Source: Nitrospirota bacterium
GTDB lineage: Bacteria; NPL-UPA2; JAADIA01
Assembly: GCA_013151555.1 (NCBI GenBank)
Contig: JAADIA010000079.1
Location: 6,407 to 70,406, forward strand
Length of the DNA: 64,000 nt
Reading direction: 5' to 3'
The position numbers and the translations under genes are program-made. Below, one piece after another: positions 44,670 to 52,816 of the stretch. Positions within the stretch are counted from its first letter, which is position 1, and each line of letters starts with the position of its first letter. A model generated the notes under the pieces. The model searched no databases and was not told the DNA's origin. It saw nothing but the letters and a program-made list of their open reading frames with translations.

Positions 44670-44957
44670 GTGGCTGTAGTTATTAGATTGAAAAGAATGG
44701 GAGCGAAGAAAAGACCTTTTTATCGATTGATCGTAGCTGATTCCCGTATGCCCCGGGATGGCCGGTTTATCGAGACTATTGGTCTATATAATCCTTTAGA
44801 AAATCCTTCTAAGATTTCTGTTAGTCAGGAAAAAGCTCTTTATTGGCTGAAACAGGGAGCGAAACCATCTCCGACAGCAAAACAGATTCTGAGGAAGAGC
44901 GGAGTTTGGGAGAAGTTTAAACCACAGAAAGTACAGAAGACAGAGAATAAAGAATAG
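44670..44957 (+). CDS. rpsP: 30S ribosomal protein S16
   Basis: 95 aa. [42 protein letters not shown] is the full S16 core. The start is GTG 44670 after GAGGAGG. The usual khpA and rimM, which lie between rpsP and trmD in most bacteria, are missing here. The C-terminal residues ([10 protein letters not shown]) are drawn from a CAGAAGACAGAG repeat that runs into the stop. Confidence 0.97.
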   Translation: MAVVIRLKRMGAKKRPFYRLIVADSRMPRDGRFIETIGLYNPLENPSKISVSQEKALYWLKQGAKPSPTAKQILRKSGVWEKFKPQKVQKTENKE

Positions 44958-45062
44958 AAGACAGAGAACAGATGACAGAAATAATCTTATATTGAACGGC
45001 TGTTTTTATACGTCTGTCTCTTGATTTCTGACATCTGATGTCTGTTTCCTCTGTGGTTAAGG
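44958..45062. repeat. inverted repeat, CAGAAGACAGA family, rpsP-trmD gap
   Basis: ATAGAAGACAGAGAACAGAT (44955) faces TGACATCTGATGTCTGTTTC (45029-45048). The element stands at the place where khpA and rimM usually lie. Confidence 0.7.
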
Positions 45063-45074
45063 AAATTTCTTGCT

Positions 45075-45833
45075 ATGAGGATTGATATCTTAACTCTATT
45101 TCCCGGAATGTTTGCTGGGCCCTTTAAAGAATCTATAATCGGAAGAGCCGGGAGCAAGGGAATAGTCCGGATTGAGATTCATGACCTCCGGAACTTTACC
45201 CGGGATCGGCATCGTAAAGCGGACGATCGCCCTTATGGCGGTGGTCCGGGTATGGTCATGAAACCGGAGCCGGTCTTTGAAGCTGTGGAACATGTAATTG
45301 GCCGAACAACCTCTCTCTTGAGGGACCCTCAGGTGAAGGTTATCCTTATGTCTCCCCAGGGAAAGACTTTTACTCAGAAGAAAGCTGAAGAACTAATTGG
45401 AAAAGAACATCTTGTTTTTATCTGCGGGCATTATGAAGGGATTGATGAACGAGTAGGAGAAAGGTTGGCTACCGATGAGATATCCATTGGCGACTATGTT
45501 CTCACAGGAGGAGAATTAGCCGCTATGGTGGTCGTGGATGCAGTTGTTCGTCTTCTTCCCGGAGTTTTAGGAGCGAAAGAGTCAGCGGCGGAAGACTCTT
45601 TTTCAGAAGAACTTCTTGATTGTCCTCATTATACCCGGCCGGAAGTCTATCGGGAAATGAAAGTTCCGGAAGTTCTCCTTTCCGGCAACCATGAGGAGAT
45701 TAAGAAATGGCGTCGGCAAGAAGCTCTCTGGAAGACTTTTTTAAAAAGGCCGGATTTGATTGAGAAAGCCGAGCTTACAGAAAAGGATAGGGGAAATCTC
45801 AGGAAATTTAAAGAAAAACAAAAAAATGGGTGA
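45075..45833 (+). CDS. trmD: tRNA (guanine37-N1)-methyltransferase
   Basis: 252 aa. Methylates G37 next to the anticodon to prevent frameshifts. [21 protein letters not shown], then [22 protein letters not shown], the trefoil knot [51 protein letters not shown] and the C-terminal [17 protein letters not shown] with the catalytic acidic residue. All SPOUT motifs are intact. Followed by rplS. Confidence 0.98.
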   Translation: MRIDILTLFPGMFAGPFKESIIGRAGSKGIVRIEIHDLRNFTRDRHRKADDRPYGGGPGMVMKPEPVFEAVEHVIGRTTSLLRDPQVKVILMSPQGKTFTQKKAEELIGKEHLVFICGHYEGIDERVGERLATDEISIGDYVLTGGELAAMVVVDAVVRLLPGVLGAKESAAEDSFSEELLDCPHYTRPEVYREMKVPEVLLSGNHEEIKKWRRQEALWKTFLKRPDLIEKAELTEKDRGNLRKFKEKQKNG

Positions 45834-45885
45834 TGGGTTCCTGTTTGCCGGTTACCAATCATCAGACCAGAAGTAGGGGATAGCA

Positions 45886-46260
45886 ATGGATATTAAACAA
45901 TATGTGGAGAAAGAGTGCCTGAAGGAAAAGCTGCCCCACGTTCAGGTAGGGGATACAGTTAAAGTTGAAATAGTAGTAGTGGAAGGAGAAAGGAAAAGGA
46001 ATCAGATATTTGAAGGAGTTGTCATTCGGAAAAGAGGCCAGGGGATAAGTAAAACTTTTACCCTAAGACGCGTCTCATATGGGGAAGGAATAGAAAGAAC
46101 CTTTCCCTTTCATTCCCCTTCCTTAGGAAAGATAGTAGTAATCGGACAAGGAAAAATTCGCCGGAGTAAACTCTATTACTTAAGGGAAAGGTCGGGGAAG
46201 GCCGCTCGTCTTGCTAAGAAGAAGAATAATAACAAAGGACAAAGAGAAAGAGAAGCTTAG
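45886..46260 (+). CDS. rplS: 50S ribosomal protein L19
   Basis: 124 aa. [63 protein letters not shown] is the L19 core, and [18 protein letters not shown] the tail. The C-terminal [14 protein letters not shown] is a short basic extension compared with the ~115-aa standard. Next gene is rnhB, 10 nt after the stop. Confidence 0.97.
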   Translation: MDIKQYVEKECLKEKLPHVQVGDTVKVEIVVVEGERKRNQIFEGVVIRKRGQGISKTFTLRRVSYGEGIERTFPFHSPSLGKIVVIGQGKIRRSKLYYLRERSGKAARLAKKKNNNKGQREREA

Positions 46261-46270
46261 ACTCTCCCGG

Positions 46271-46906
46271 ATGGTCCGTTACGAAAGGGGGCTCTGGAGA
46301 AAGGGTTTATCTCGAGTCGCTGGTGTAGATGAAGCCGGTCGAGGTCCTTTAGCCGGTCCTGTAGTAGCTGCTGCTGTCATTCTCCCCCTAGACATATTCC
46401 TGCCCGGCCTTGATGATTCCAAAAAACTTAGTCCGCAAAAGAGAGAAGAGATTTTTTTTAAAATTTGGAGGGAAGCCGGAGCGATAGGAGTAGGAATAGT
46501 CAGTGAGATTGTTATTGACCGGATCAACATTCTTCAAGCCACCTATTTAGCTATGCGCCAGGCAGTAACGAAACTTCCGGTTTCTCCTGATTGCCTTTTA
46601 GTTGATGGAATGACTACCATCCCGGACCTGAATACTTTTCAGGTAGCTATCGTGAAAGGAGACTCTCTAAGCATCTCCGTCGCGGCTGCTTCTATTGTGG
46701 CGAAAGTAACCAGGGATCGAATCATGGTAGAGAAAGACAAACACTTTCCTCAATATGGATTTGCTAAGCATAAAGGATATGGAACGAAAGTTCATCTGAA
46801 AGCTTTAGATAAATATGGAGCTTGTTCTTTACATCGCCGGTCCTTCAAGCCCGTGAAAGAGCGCTTGAATCATAAAGTTGAAAAAATCGCCGGTGAATAC
46901 AGATAG
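46271..46906 (+). CDS. rnhB: ribonuclease HII
   Basis: 211 aa. Removes ribonucleotides from DNA:RNA hybrids. VAGVDEAGRGPLAGPVVAAAVILP holds the first catalytic Asp-Glu, and LVDG, SISVAAASIVAKVTRDRIM and YGTKVHLKALDKYGACSLHRRSFKPV complete the active site and C-helix. I chose ATG 46271; a frame open from 46211 overlaps rplS and has no family support. Order rplS-rnhB-yraN is a common bacterial arrangement. Confidence 0.96.
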   Translation: MVRYERGLWRKGLSRVAGVDEAGRGPLAGPVVAAAVILPLDIFLPGLDDSKKLSPQKREEIFFKIWREAGAIGVGIVSEIVIDRINILQATYLAMRQAVTKLPVSPDCLLVDGMTTIPDLNTFQVAIVKGDSLSISVAAASIVAKVTRDRIMVEKDKHFPQYGFAKHKGYGTKVHLKALDKYGACSLHRRSFKPVKERLNHKVEKIAGEYR

Positions 46907-46929
46907 ATACAAAAAAGCACAACCTTTAG

Positions 46930-47030
46930 CTAATTACCGCTGAGAACGCCGAGGTCGCCGAGATTACTTAATTTTAAAGATGATTTTCATTTTTTTATCT
47001 GCGCTCTCGGCGTTCTCAGCGGTGAAAATT
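46930..47030. repeat. inverted repeat, GCTGAGAACGCCGAG family, rnhB-yraN gap
   Basis: ACCGCTGAGAACGCCGAG (46937-46954) faces CTCGGCGTTCTCAGCGGT (47006-47023), a perfect 18-bp palindromic arm pair around an AT-rich core. It also supplies a false ORF start at 46980. Confidence 0.9.
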
Positions 47031-47060
47031 AAAGGGATGGTGTTTATCTGTGGAAACTCT

Positions 47061-47414
47061 ATGAACTCGAAAGAATTAGGTGCGGAAGGCGAAAAATTGG
47101 CATGCCGATTCCTGAAGAGGAAAGGCTATCGGATAATGAAAAGGAATTATGATTCTTGCTGGGGAGAAATAGATATTGTTGCTCGAGATAAAGAAGCGAT
47201 AATTTTTGTTGAAGTTAAAACACGGAGAACCAATGAATACGGTTATCCCCAGGATTCAGTAACGAAAAGTAAACAACATCGGATGAGGAAAGTTGCTTTG
47301 ACTTATCTTAAGAAGAATGGATGGGAGGGAGACTGTCGTTTTGATGTTGTCGCCATTCTTATGGATTCTAAGGGTAAAGCAGCTAATATCGAACTTATCA
47401 GAGATGCTTTTTAA
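47061..47414 (+). CDS. yraN: YraN/UPF0102 family nuclease-like protein
   Basis: 117 aa. GAEGEKLACRFLKRKGYRIMKRNYDSCWGEIDIVARDKEAIIFVEVKTRRTNEYG is the restriction-endonuclease-like UPF0102 fold with the E/D-E-x-K catalytic set (GEIDIVA and VEVKTR). Role unknown; the family usually sits next to rnhB, as here. ATG 47061 is chosen because it begins MNSKELGAEG; the longer frame arises from an inverted repeat. Confidence 0.92.
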   Translation: MNSKELGAEGEKLACRFLKRKGYRIMKRNYDSCWGEIDIVARDKEAIIFVEVKTRRTNEYGYPQDSVTKSKQHRMRKVALTYLKKNGWEGDCRFDVVAILMDSKGKAANIELIRDAF

Positions 47415-47487
47415 GCATGGTAACCAATTTAGATTTTTGTATACTTGATAAATAGAATCTTTACTATGAAAAGGAGGCTTCTATCTA

Positions 47488-48249
47488 ATGGGCGAAAATA
47501 ATAAAGTGACAGATTTGCAGAAACAGAGGGGATGGGTTCGTTTAGAATGTCGAGTTCCTGTCCATTATCGAATTGATTCTGAGAAGACTCTTAAGGCAGG
47601 ACTGGCCCGGGACATAGGCGAAGGAGGAGTAAAATTCGAAGCTGACAGGCGGGTTCCTCCTCAAACTATTTTGTGGTTAGCAATACAGTTGCCTGTATAT
47701 ATTAAGCCCCTTAAGACAAAAGCTGAAGTAGTTTCTGTTTGTGAAACAGGGACTGTCGGCAGTTATGAGATTGGAGTCCGGTTTTTAGATATGGGGAAAA
47801 CTGCCAGAAGTCGGATTGCCCGCTATATAGATGAGATAACGAGCGAGGTTGAAGGAGAAGAAGATATAGATGAAACAACCATAGAAGGACTTAAAGAAAG
47901 AGAGGTTTTAACTGTACCCGATATCCGGCAGGTGGAGGTGAAGGAAGAAAAAGAGCCGGATGTCTCTGCTTTAATCAAAGAGATAGAAGCTTTGGAAATG
48001 ATTGTCGATGAAGAAGGTGGAACCTGTCAACTGGGGAAATTAGCTACTCTCTCTTGTCGTACTCTTAAAGGTTGCCCTCCTTTGATGCTGGGAATTAAGT
48101 TTCGGGAAGCAGTAGGCAAACCTCTTCTTAAGAAATATGGTTTAGATGAAAAAGAAGGGAAGAAGGTTATGGAAAGATGTAAGAAAAAATTCAGGGCTTT
48201 GGGGACTAAGTATTATATCCGTGCCCTGAGAAAATCTAATGAAGTTTAG
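47488..48249 (+). CDS. PilZ-domain c-di-GMP-binding protein with an unknown C-terminal domain
   Basis: 253 aa. PilZ domain over residues ~18-125: RLECRVPVHYR (R-x3-R) and DIGEGGVKFEA, where the usual D/N-x-S-x-x-G has Gly for Ser. The C-terminal ~100 residues (after an acidic linker) carry CQLGKLATLSCRTLKGCPPLML with a C-x9-C-x5-C spacing and no family I recognise. The motifs suggest it binds c-di-GMP, perhaps with altered affinity. Start ATG 47488 after AAAAGGAGG. Fits the riboswitch at the pilin gene as a second c-di-GMP effector. Confidence 0.8.
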   Translation: MGENNKVTDLQKQRGWVRLECRVPVHYRIDSEKTLKAGLARDIGEGGVKFEADRRVPPQTILWLAIQLPVYIKPLKTKAEVVSVCETGTVGSYEIGVRFLDMGKTARSRIARYIDEITSEVEGEEDIDETTIEGLKEREVLTVPDIRQVEVKEEKEPDVSALIKEIEALEMIVDEEGGTCQLGKLATLSCRTLKGCPPLMLGIKFREAVGKPLLKKYGLDEKEGKKVMERCKKKFRALGTKYYIRALRKSNEV

Positions 48250-48392
48250 AATATTTGATTTACAGCTCTCTTTTTTATCTTGATTGGACAGGGAATCCCT
48301 TTTTGAATTATGAACGTAAAAGAGTTGAGGATTAACGTCTTAAGAAAGACCAGGGAAATATGGAATAACTGCAAATACTGGAGAACTTATCA

Positions 48393-49925
48393 ATGTTATC
48401 TCAAACCTATTCGGCCTCCCTGCTGGGTCTGGAAGCTTATCCGGTTGAGATAGAGGTGGATGTAGCCGCCGGTCTTCCTGCCGTAATCGTAGTGGGGTTG
48501 CCTGATGCGACAGTAAGAGAAAGTAAAGACCGGATAAAATCCGCTATAAAGAATAGCCGTTTTAAGTATCCAACCAAAAGAATTACTGTAAATCTTGCTC
48601 CTGCCGATGTGAAAAAGGAAGGTCCTTCTTTTGATTTACCTATTGCCCTGGGACTGTTAGCTGCTACGGGTCAACTTTCTCCTGAGCGTCTGAAAGATTA
48701 CCTTATCCTGGGAGAACTGGCTCTGGATGGTCGGGTTCGCCCTATCAAGGGAGCCCTTCCCATCGCCCTCAGCCTGAGGAAAGAAACCCGGAGAGGAATA
48801 ATTCTTCCCCGGGAGAACGCTGCCGAGGCCGCGGTCATTGAAGATATTGAGATTTATGGGGTAGGGAGCCTTGCGGAGGCGGTTAAATTCATAAACGGAG
48901 AGGCGCGAATTACTCCCCATAAAGTAAATTTAGATGATATTTTCAGTGACTTATTATCTGATTGTGAAGTCGACTTTGCCGAGGTTAAAGGTCAATTTTC
49001 CGTAAAAAGAGCTCTGGAGATCGCTGCTGCCGGTTCTCATAATGTTTTGATGATCGGTCCTCCCGGGGCGGGAAAGACCATGTTGGCCAGAAGGCTTCCC
49101 ACGATTATTCCGAATATGAGTCTGGAGGAGGCCTTGGAGACTACTCAAATTCATAGCGTGGCAGGACTTCTTCCCTCGAAACGGGCTTTGGTCACCCGGC
49201 GCCCTTTTCGCTCGCCTCATCATACCTCTTCCGATATCGCTCTCGTGGGAGGGGGGACAATTCCTAAACCCGGAGAGGTAAGCTTGGCTCATAATGGAGT
49301 ACTTTTTTTAGATGAATTGCCGGAATTTCACCGGCAAGCTCTCGAGGTTCTCCGGCAGCCTCTTGAAGATGGATCCGTTACCATATCCCGGGTGAACAGA
49401 ACATTAACCTTTCCTTCCCGGATATTGCTTATCTCTACTATGAATCCCTGCCCCTGTGGTCATCTTGGTGATGAAGTAGAATGTCATTGCACCTCTTATC
49501 AAATTCAGCGTTATCGTTCCCGTATCTCCGGTCCTCTTCTGGACAGGATAGATATTCATATTGAAACTCCTGCTTTGAAATATAAGGAGCTTGCCGGTGA
49601 GCAACTTGGTGAGTCTTCGGAAAAGGTGAGGAAGAGAGTGACGGGTGCTCGGGATATCCAGGAAAAAAGGTTTAAGGGGGAGAAAATATACGGTAACGCT
49701 TACATGAATCAGAAACAGATGAGGAGATATTGCCGTCTGGACGATGAGGGAAAAGAGCTTCTCAAAATGGCCATGAGTGAATTGGGAATATCCGCCCGGG
49801 CTTACGATAAAATACTCAAAGTAGCCAGAACGATTGCCGATTTAGCAGCCTCGGAGGATATCCAAGCTGAGCACCTCTCCGAAGCTATCCAGTACAGGAG
49901 CTTGGATAGGAATTTGTTAGCTTAA
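48393..49925 (+). CDS. comM: ComM/YifB family AAA+ helicase-like ATPase (Mg-chelatase subunit fold)
   Basis: 510 aa. N-terminal ChlI domain ([69 protein letters not shown]). The AAA+ core has Walker [18 protein letters not shown], Walker [37 protein letters not shown] and the C-terminal Mg_chelatase helix. In Vibrio, ComM drives branch migration in natural transformation. That process needs a pilus-like uptake machine, and a pilus cluster lies 3 kb downstream. SD GGAG precedes ATG 48393. Confidence 0.95.
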   Translation: MLSQTYSASLLGLEAYPVEIEVDVAAGLPAVIVVGLPDATVRESKDRIKSAIKNSRFKYPTKRITVNLAPADVKKEGPSFDLPIALGLLAATGQLSPERLKDYLILGELALDGRVRPIKGALPIALSLRKETRRGIILPRENAAEAAVIEDIEIYGVGSLAEAVKFINGEARITPHKVNLDDIFSDLLSDCEVDFAEVKGQFSVKRALEIAAAGSHNVLMIGPPGAGKTMLARRLPTIIPNMSLEEALETTQIHSVAGLLPSKRALVTRRPFRSPHHTSSDIALVGGGTIPKPGEVSLAHNGVLFLDELPEFHRQALEVLRQPLEDGSVTISRVNRTLTFPSRILLISTMNPCPCGHLGDEVECHCTSYQIQRYRSRISGPLLDRIDIHIETPALKYKELAGEQLGESSEKVRKRVTGARDIQEKRFKGEKIYGNAYMNQKQMRRYCRLDDEGKELLKMAMSELGISARAYDKILKVARTIADLAASEDIQAEHLSEAIQYRSLDRNLLA

Positions 49926-49968
49926 CTCCCTGGTGGTGTAGGATTAGTAATTAAGAAGCTGGAGAAAC

Positions 49969-50727
49969 TTAACCCGAAACTCCTTCTTCTAAGAGAAGCG
50001 AGAAGGGGATTTCCAAACCATGGGCTTCCAACAACTTTTTATCCCTCATAATTTCATCAACCTGACCTTCAGCCACTACCGCACCTCCATCGAAGAGGAA
50101 AATCTTTTGACAAACTTCCCTGACTAACTCCAGGTCATGACTGGCGACTATTCGGGTTTGTCTTAAGCTCTTAAGTAAATCTATCAAATGTTTTCTGGTC
50201 CGAGGGTCGAGGCTGCTTGAGGGCTCATCAAGGACGAGAATATCGGGTTCCATGGATAAAACCGTAGCTATGGATATCCTTTTCTTTTCTCCCAGACTTA
50301 AATGGTGAGAGCATCTTTCCTCATAACCTTCCATACTTACCTCTTTAAGAGCATCCCTTACCTTTTCTCTAATCTCTATCTTGGTATAGCCGGCATTCAG
50401 AGGCCCAAAGGCAGTATCGTCAAAGACCGTAGGCATAAAGAGCTGGTCATCAGGGTCCTGGAAGACTATTCCTATTTTCTTTCTGATTTCCTTCAAGCTT
50501 TTCTGTTCAATCTTCATCCCCAGTACTTCTACAGCTTCCTTCTTATCTTCCAAAACCCCATTCAAGTGGAGAAGGAGCGTGGTCTTCCCTGCTCCATTGG
50601 GCCCAATGATTCCTACAGATTCGCCCTCAGAGATGCTCAAATTCACATTTTGAAGAGCTACCCTGCCATCAGGGTAGGCGTAAGAAAGGTCTTTGATATT
50701 TATTATCTTCCTTTCCGAGCTTTTCAT
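49969..50727 (-). CDS. cbiO: cobalt/nickel ECF transporter ATPase
   Basis: 252 aa ABC ATPase. Walker A GIIGPNGAGKTTLLLHLNG, Q-loop FQDPDDQLFMPTV, signature LSLGEKKRISIATVLS, Walker B ILVLDEPSSSLDP and the H-loop IVASHDLELV. The FQDPDDQLF Q-loop block is typical of group I ECF ATPases. Last gene of the minus-strand cbiM-PDGLE-cbiQ-cbiO operon, 1 nt from cbiQ. Confidence 0.96.
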   Translation of the reverse strand: MKSSERKIINIKDLSYAYPDGRVALQNVNLSISEGESVGIIGPNGAGKTTLLLHLNGVLEDKKEAVEVLGMKIEQKSLKEIRKKIGIVFQDPDDQLFMPTVFDDTAFGPLNAGYTKIEIREKVRDALKEVSMEGYEERCSHHLSLGEKKRISIATVLSMEPDILVLDEPSSSLDPRTRKHLIDLLKSLRQTRIVASHDLELVREVCQKIFLFDGGAVVAEGQVDEIMRDKKLLEAHGLEIPFSLLLEEGVSG

Positions 50728-50728
50728 A

Positions 50729-51499
50729 TTATCCTCCTCCGAATCTTATCAGTCCGAGCAAAGCAATTACTATAAAGGAGTAACCTATATCTCTTTTCCT
50801 CAGATGAAATTGGCCAAGAGTTCTTGCTTCTCCGTCAAAACCACGGGAAACCATGGCGGTATAGACACGTTCTCCCCGTTCGTAACTCCTCAGGAAAAGC
50901 ATTCCCACTATATTAGCCAATATCTTAATATGGAAAAGTCTGCTTCCTCCCACTGTCCGGGAATCTTTAGCCCGTTTCATTCTCATGAGTTCATCTACCA
51001 GAACAAAGATGTATCGATACATAAAAGAAATAATCATGGTGATTATCTGAGGAAATTTTAAAGATTCCAGGGCCTTGAGGAGATGGGAAAATTTAGTGGT
51101 CGTGGAAAGAAGGATGAGGCAGAGGATGGAAAGGTAAGACTTTATAAAAACGTTCCAGAAAACAGTGAGTCCGTCATAGGTCACGGTAAGTTGAAAAGTC
51201 CCGAAAGAGTAACCTCCGGCGATTTCCCCTTTCTTCAGGAAAGGAATAAAAATAGCAATCATGAGAACAAAAGGGATAATTACCAGTGACCTTTTGAAGA
51301 TAGATCCTACCGGAACCTGGGAAAATAAAATCAAGATGAAGATGAGAAGGGCATAGAAACTAAAAGAAACGAAGTGGGTGGGTGGGGTAAAAATTATGAA
51401 TAGAATGAAGAGGGTAAGAGTAATGCTCTTTATCCGGGGATCAACCCGGTGGATGGGGCTTTGCAGATGGCTGTATTTGTCTATAAATGAATGTTTCAT
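50729..51499 (-). CDS. cbiQ: cobalt/nickel ECF transporter transmembrane T subunit
   Basis: 256 aa. Membrane helices linked to CbiO by the coupling helix region. The N-terminus HSFIDKYSHLQSPIHRVDPRIKSI is the CbiQ pattern and MRMKRAKDSRTVGGSR contains the alanine-arginine-glycine-like coupling motif (ECF-T). Five to six membrane segments. The start ATG 51499 gives the family N-terminus; TTG 51523 would add eight hydrophobic residues with a slightly better upstream site. Confidence 0.93.
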   Translation of the reverse strand: MKHSFIDKYSHLQSPIHRVDPRIKSITLTLFILFIIFTPPTHFVSFSFYALLIFILILFSQVPVGSIFKRSLVIIPFVLMIAIFIPFLKKGEIAGGYSFGTFQLTVTYDGLTVFWNVFIKSYLSILCLILLSTTTKFSHLLKALESLKFPQIITMIISFMYRYIFVLVDELMRMKRAKDSRTVGGSRLFHIKILANIVGMLFLRSYERGERVYTAMVSRGFDGEARTLGQFHLRKRDIGYSFIVIALLGLIRFGGG

Positions 51500-51556
51500 A
51501 ATTAATAAAAGGTTCAGAAGCAATTTGTCTCATCGCTTCCTCGCTTGTTTCCTTCC

Positions 51557-51841
51557 TCATTTCTTTTTAATTAACGCTGCTATCCCATAGCTGATTCCAA
51601 AGACGATTAATGTTCCTGCCATGCCGGCGAAAGAAGTAGCCAACTTTTCGTTCTTCAATCCCGGCCAGGAATAATCCGGTATGGGAGAGGGAATAATTGG
51701 CTTGACCTCTCCCTTTTCCAGGAAGCCTTTATCCTCCGCCACTCTTTCCAGGCCATCGGGAAGCCGGGAGGCAAAGGGAGAAAGAATCAGAGCTAATAAA
51801 AGAGAAGCCAATAAACCAAAGAGCAAATGTTTCTTTTTCAT
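51557..51841 (-). CDS. PDGLE-domain small membrane subunit (CbiN-like)
   Basis: 94 aa. SP/TM at residues 5-25, then the diagnostic RLPDGLERVAEDKGFLEKGEVKPIIPSPIPDY motif (PDGLE) and a second TM (FAGMAGTLIVFGISYGIAAL). PDGLE proteins replace CbiN in many Co/Ni ECF systems. Lies 3 nt downstream of cbiM on the minus strand. Confidence 0.92.
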   Translation of the reverse strand: MKKKHLLFGLLASLLLALILSPFASRLPDGLERVAEDKGFLEKGEVKPIIPSPIPDYSWPGLKNEKLATSFAGMAGTLIVFGISYGIAALIKKK

Positions 51842-51844
51842 CCT

Positions 51845-52504
51845 CTATTCCTCCTCTTGCCCTGCCTCAGGCAGGGGTGGTTGGTAGATGAGGTCTGGCC
51901 GGACTTTAAGGACGAAACCTATGATTGAGCAAGTGATTATCGCTTCTCCCAAGCCCAGAAGCATGTGTACTCCCGCCATGGCGGGAAGAGCAACTCTGAG
52001 TGGGGAAGTGCCGGAGATAGCCAGTTCTACAGCTACGCCGGAGGCTGCCAGGACTTCTGAGGCCCAGGCAGCTACAGCTACGCCGGCGATGATTCCTCTG
52101 TTTCCGCCAATGACTTTTCTCAAACCGAGATAAATTAAATATCCGCCCATAGTTCCCACGATGGACATGTTGAGGATGTTGGCTCCCAGGGCAGTAAGAC
52201 CACCGTCCTGAAAGACAACGCATTGGACGGTGAGGACAGTGGTGATGACAATGGCCCCGGCAAAGGGTCCCAGGAGAACGGCAGCTAAGACTCCTCCTAT
52301 GAGATGGCCGGAAGTTCCTCCAGCTATGGGAAAGTTAAGCATCTGGGCGGCAAAAATAAAGGCGGACGTTACTCCCATCAGGGGAACCATCTTCTCCTTC
52401 AAGATTCGGGCTACTCTTCTCAGGCAATAACTCATTCCCCCAATGGAAAGCAGCCAGGCGGGAACCCAGGTACTCGGTGATAAAAACCCATCCGGTATAT
52501 GCAT
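51845..52504 (-). CDS. cbiM: cobalt/nickel ECF transporter substrate-binding S subunit
   Basis: 219 aa. N-terminal MHIPDGFLSPSTW with the metal-binding Met-His2 loop that coordinates Co(II)/Ni(II). AAQMLNFPIAGGTSGHLIGGVLAAVLLGP carries the second conserved His motif, and MAGVHMLLGLGEAIITCSIIGFVLKVRPDLI the C-terminal one. Six membrane helices. It begins the operon; AGGAG lies 8 nt before ATG 52504 (minus strand). Confidence 0.96.
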   Translation of the reverse strand: MHIPDGFLSPSTWVPAWLLSIGGMSYCLRRVARILKEKMVPLMGVTSAFIFAAQMLNFPIAGGTSGHLIGGVLAAVLLGPFAGAIVITTVLTVQCVVFQDGGLTALGANILNMSIVGTMGGYLIYLGLRKVIGGNRGIIAGVAVAAWASEVLAASGVAVELAISGTSPLRVALPAMAGVHMLLGLGEAIITCSIIGFVLKVRPDLIYQPPLPEAGQEEE

Positions 52505-52674
52505 CTTTTATTCTCCTTTCATTTACTCAGAAACTACTAACCTGATATCTTCATCCCCAAAGAATTTACCTCCTCACCTGTCAGATTAACAAAGCGTTCA
52601 GCTTTCATGCTATGTTTATCAGATTCGTGCTACTTCAAGAGAAAAAAATATCGCTTACATTATACTCTTTCCTA

Positions 52675-52725
52675 TTATATACCAGCTCTCTCTGGCGATA
52701 CTCCGAAGCGAACTATCCGCGACAT
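52675..52725 (-). CDS. 16-codon ORF resembling the NikR N-terminus, upstream of cbiM
   Basis: Reads MSRIVRFGVSPERAGI then stop. AGGAG lies seven bases before the ATG at 52725. The MSRIVRFGVS stretch has the RHH-domain first strand pattern of the nickel regulator NikR, whose gene often accompanies Co/Ni transporters. The rest of NikR is not found in any frame nearby. It could be a leader peptide, the relic of nikR, or chance. It starts a few bases after the predicted cbiM transcription start. Confidence 0.3.
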   Translation of the reverse strand: MSRIVRFGVSPERAGI

Positions 52726-52754
52726 GAACATTCTCCTGTGTTACGATTTTAAGA

Positions 52755-52783
52755 ATAATAACACGACAGTTAAATCCTGTCAA
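52755..52783 (-). promoter_or_regulatory. promoter of the cbiM operon
   Basis: On the minus strand, TTGACA (52783-52778), 17-nt spacer, TATTAT (52760-52755). The ~250-nt leader 52505-52750 has no cobalamin riboswitch that I can see, only two short ORFs (52675-52725 and about 52539-52610) and a GAGGAGG site. Confidence 0.75.
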
Positions 52784-52816
52784 GTTTTTTTGAAATACAA
52801 ATAGGAATTTGTTAGC

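Noticed and set aside
46980-47060. Longer N-terminus for YraN
   Set aside because: The added residues come from the GCTGAGAACGCCGAG repeat; the family begins at the ATG 47061.
48310-48450. 46-codon ORF starting at ATG 48310 that overlaps comM
   Set aside because: No ribosome site, no family pattern, and it ends inside comM in another frame.
52505-52816. Cobalamin or NiCo riboswitch before cbiM
   Set aside because: No B12-box or NiCo-type motif seen; only a promoter and short ORFs.
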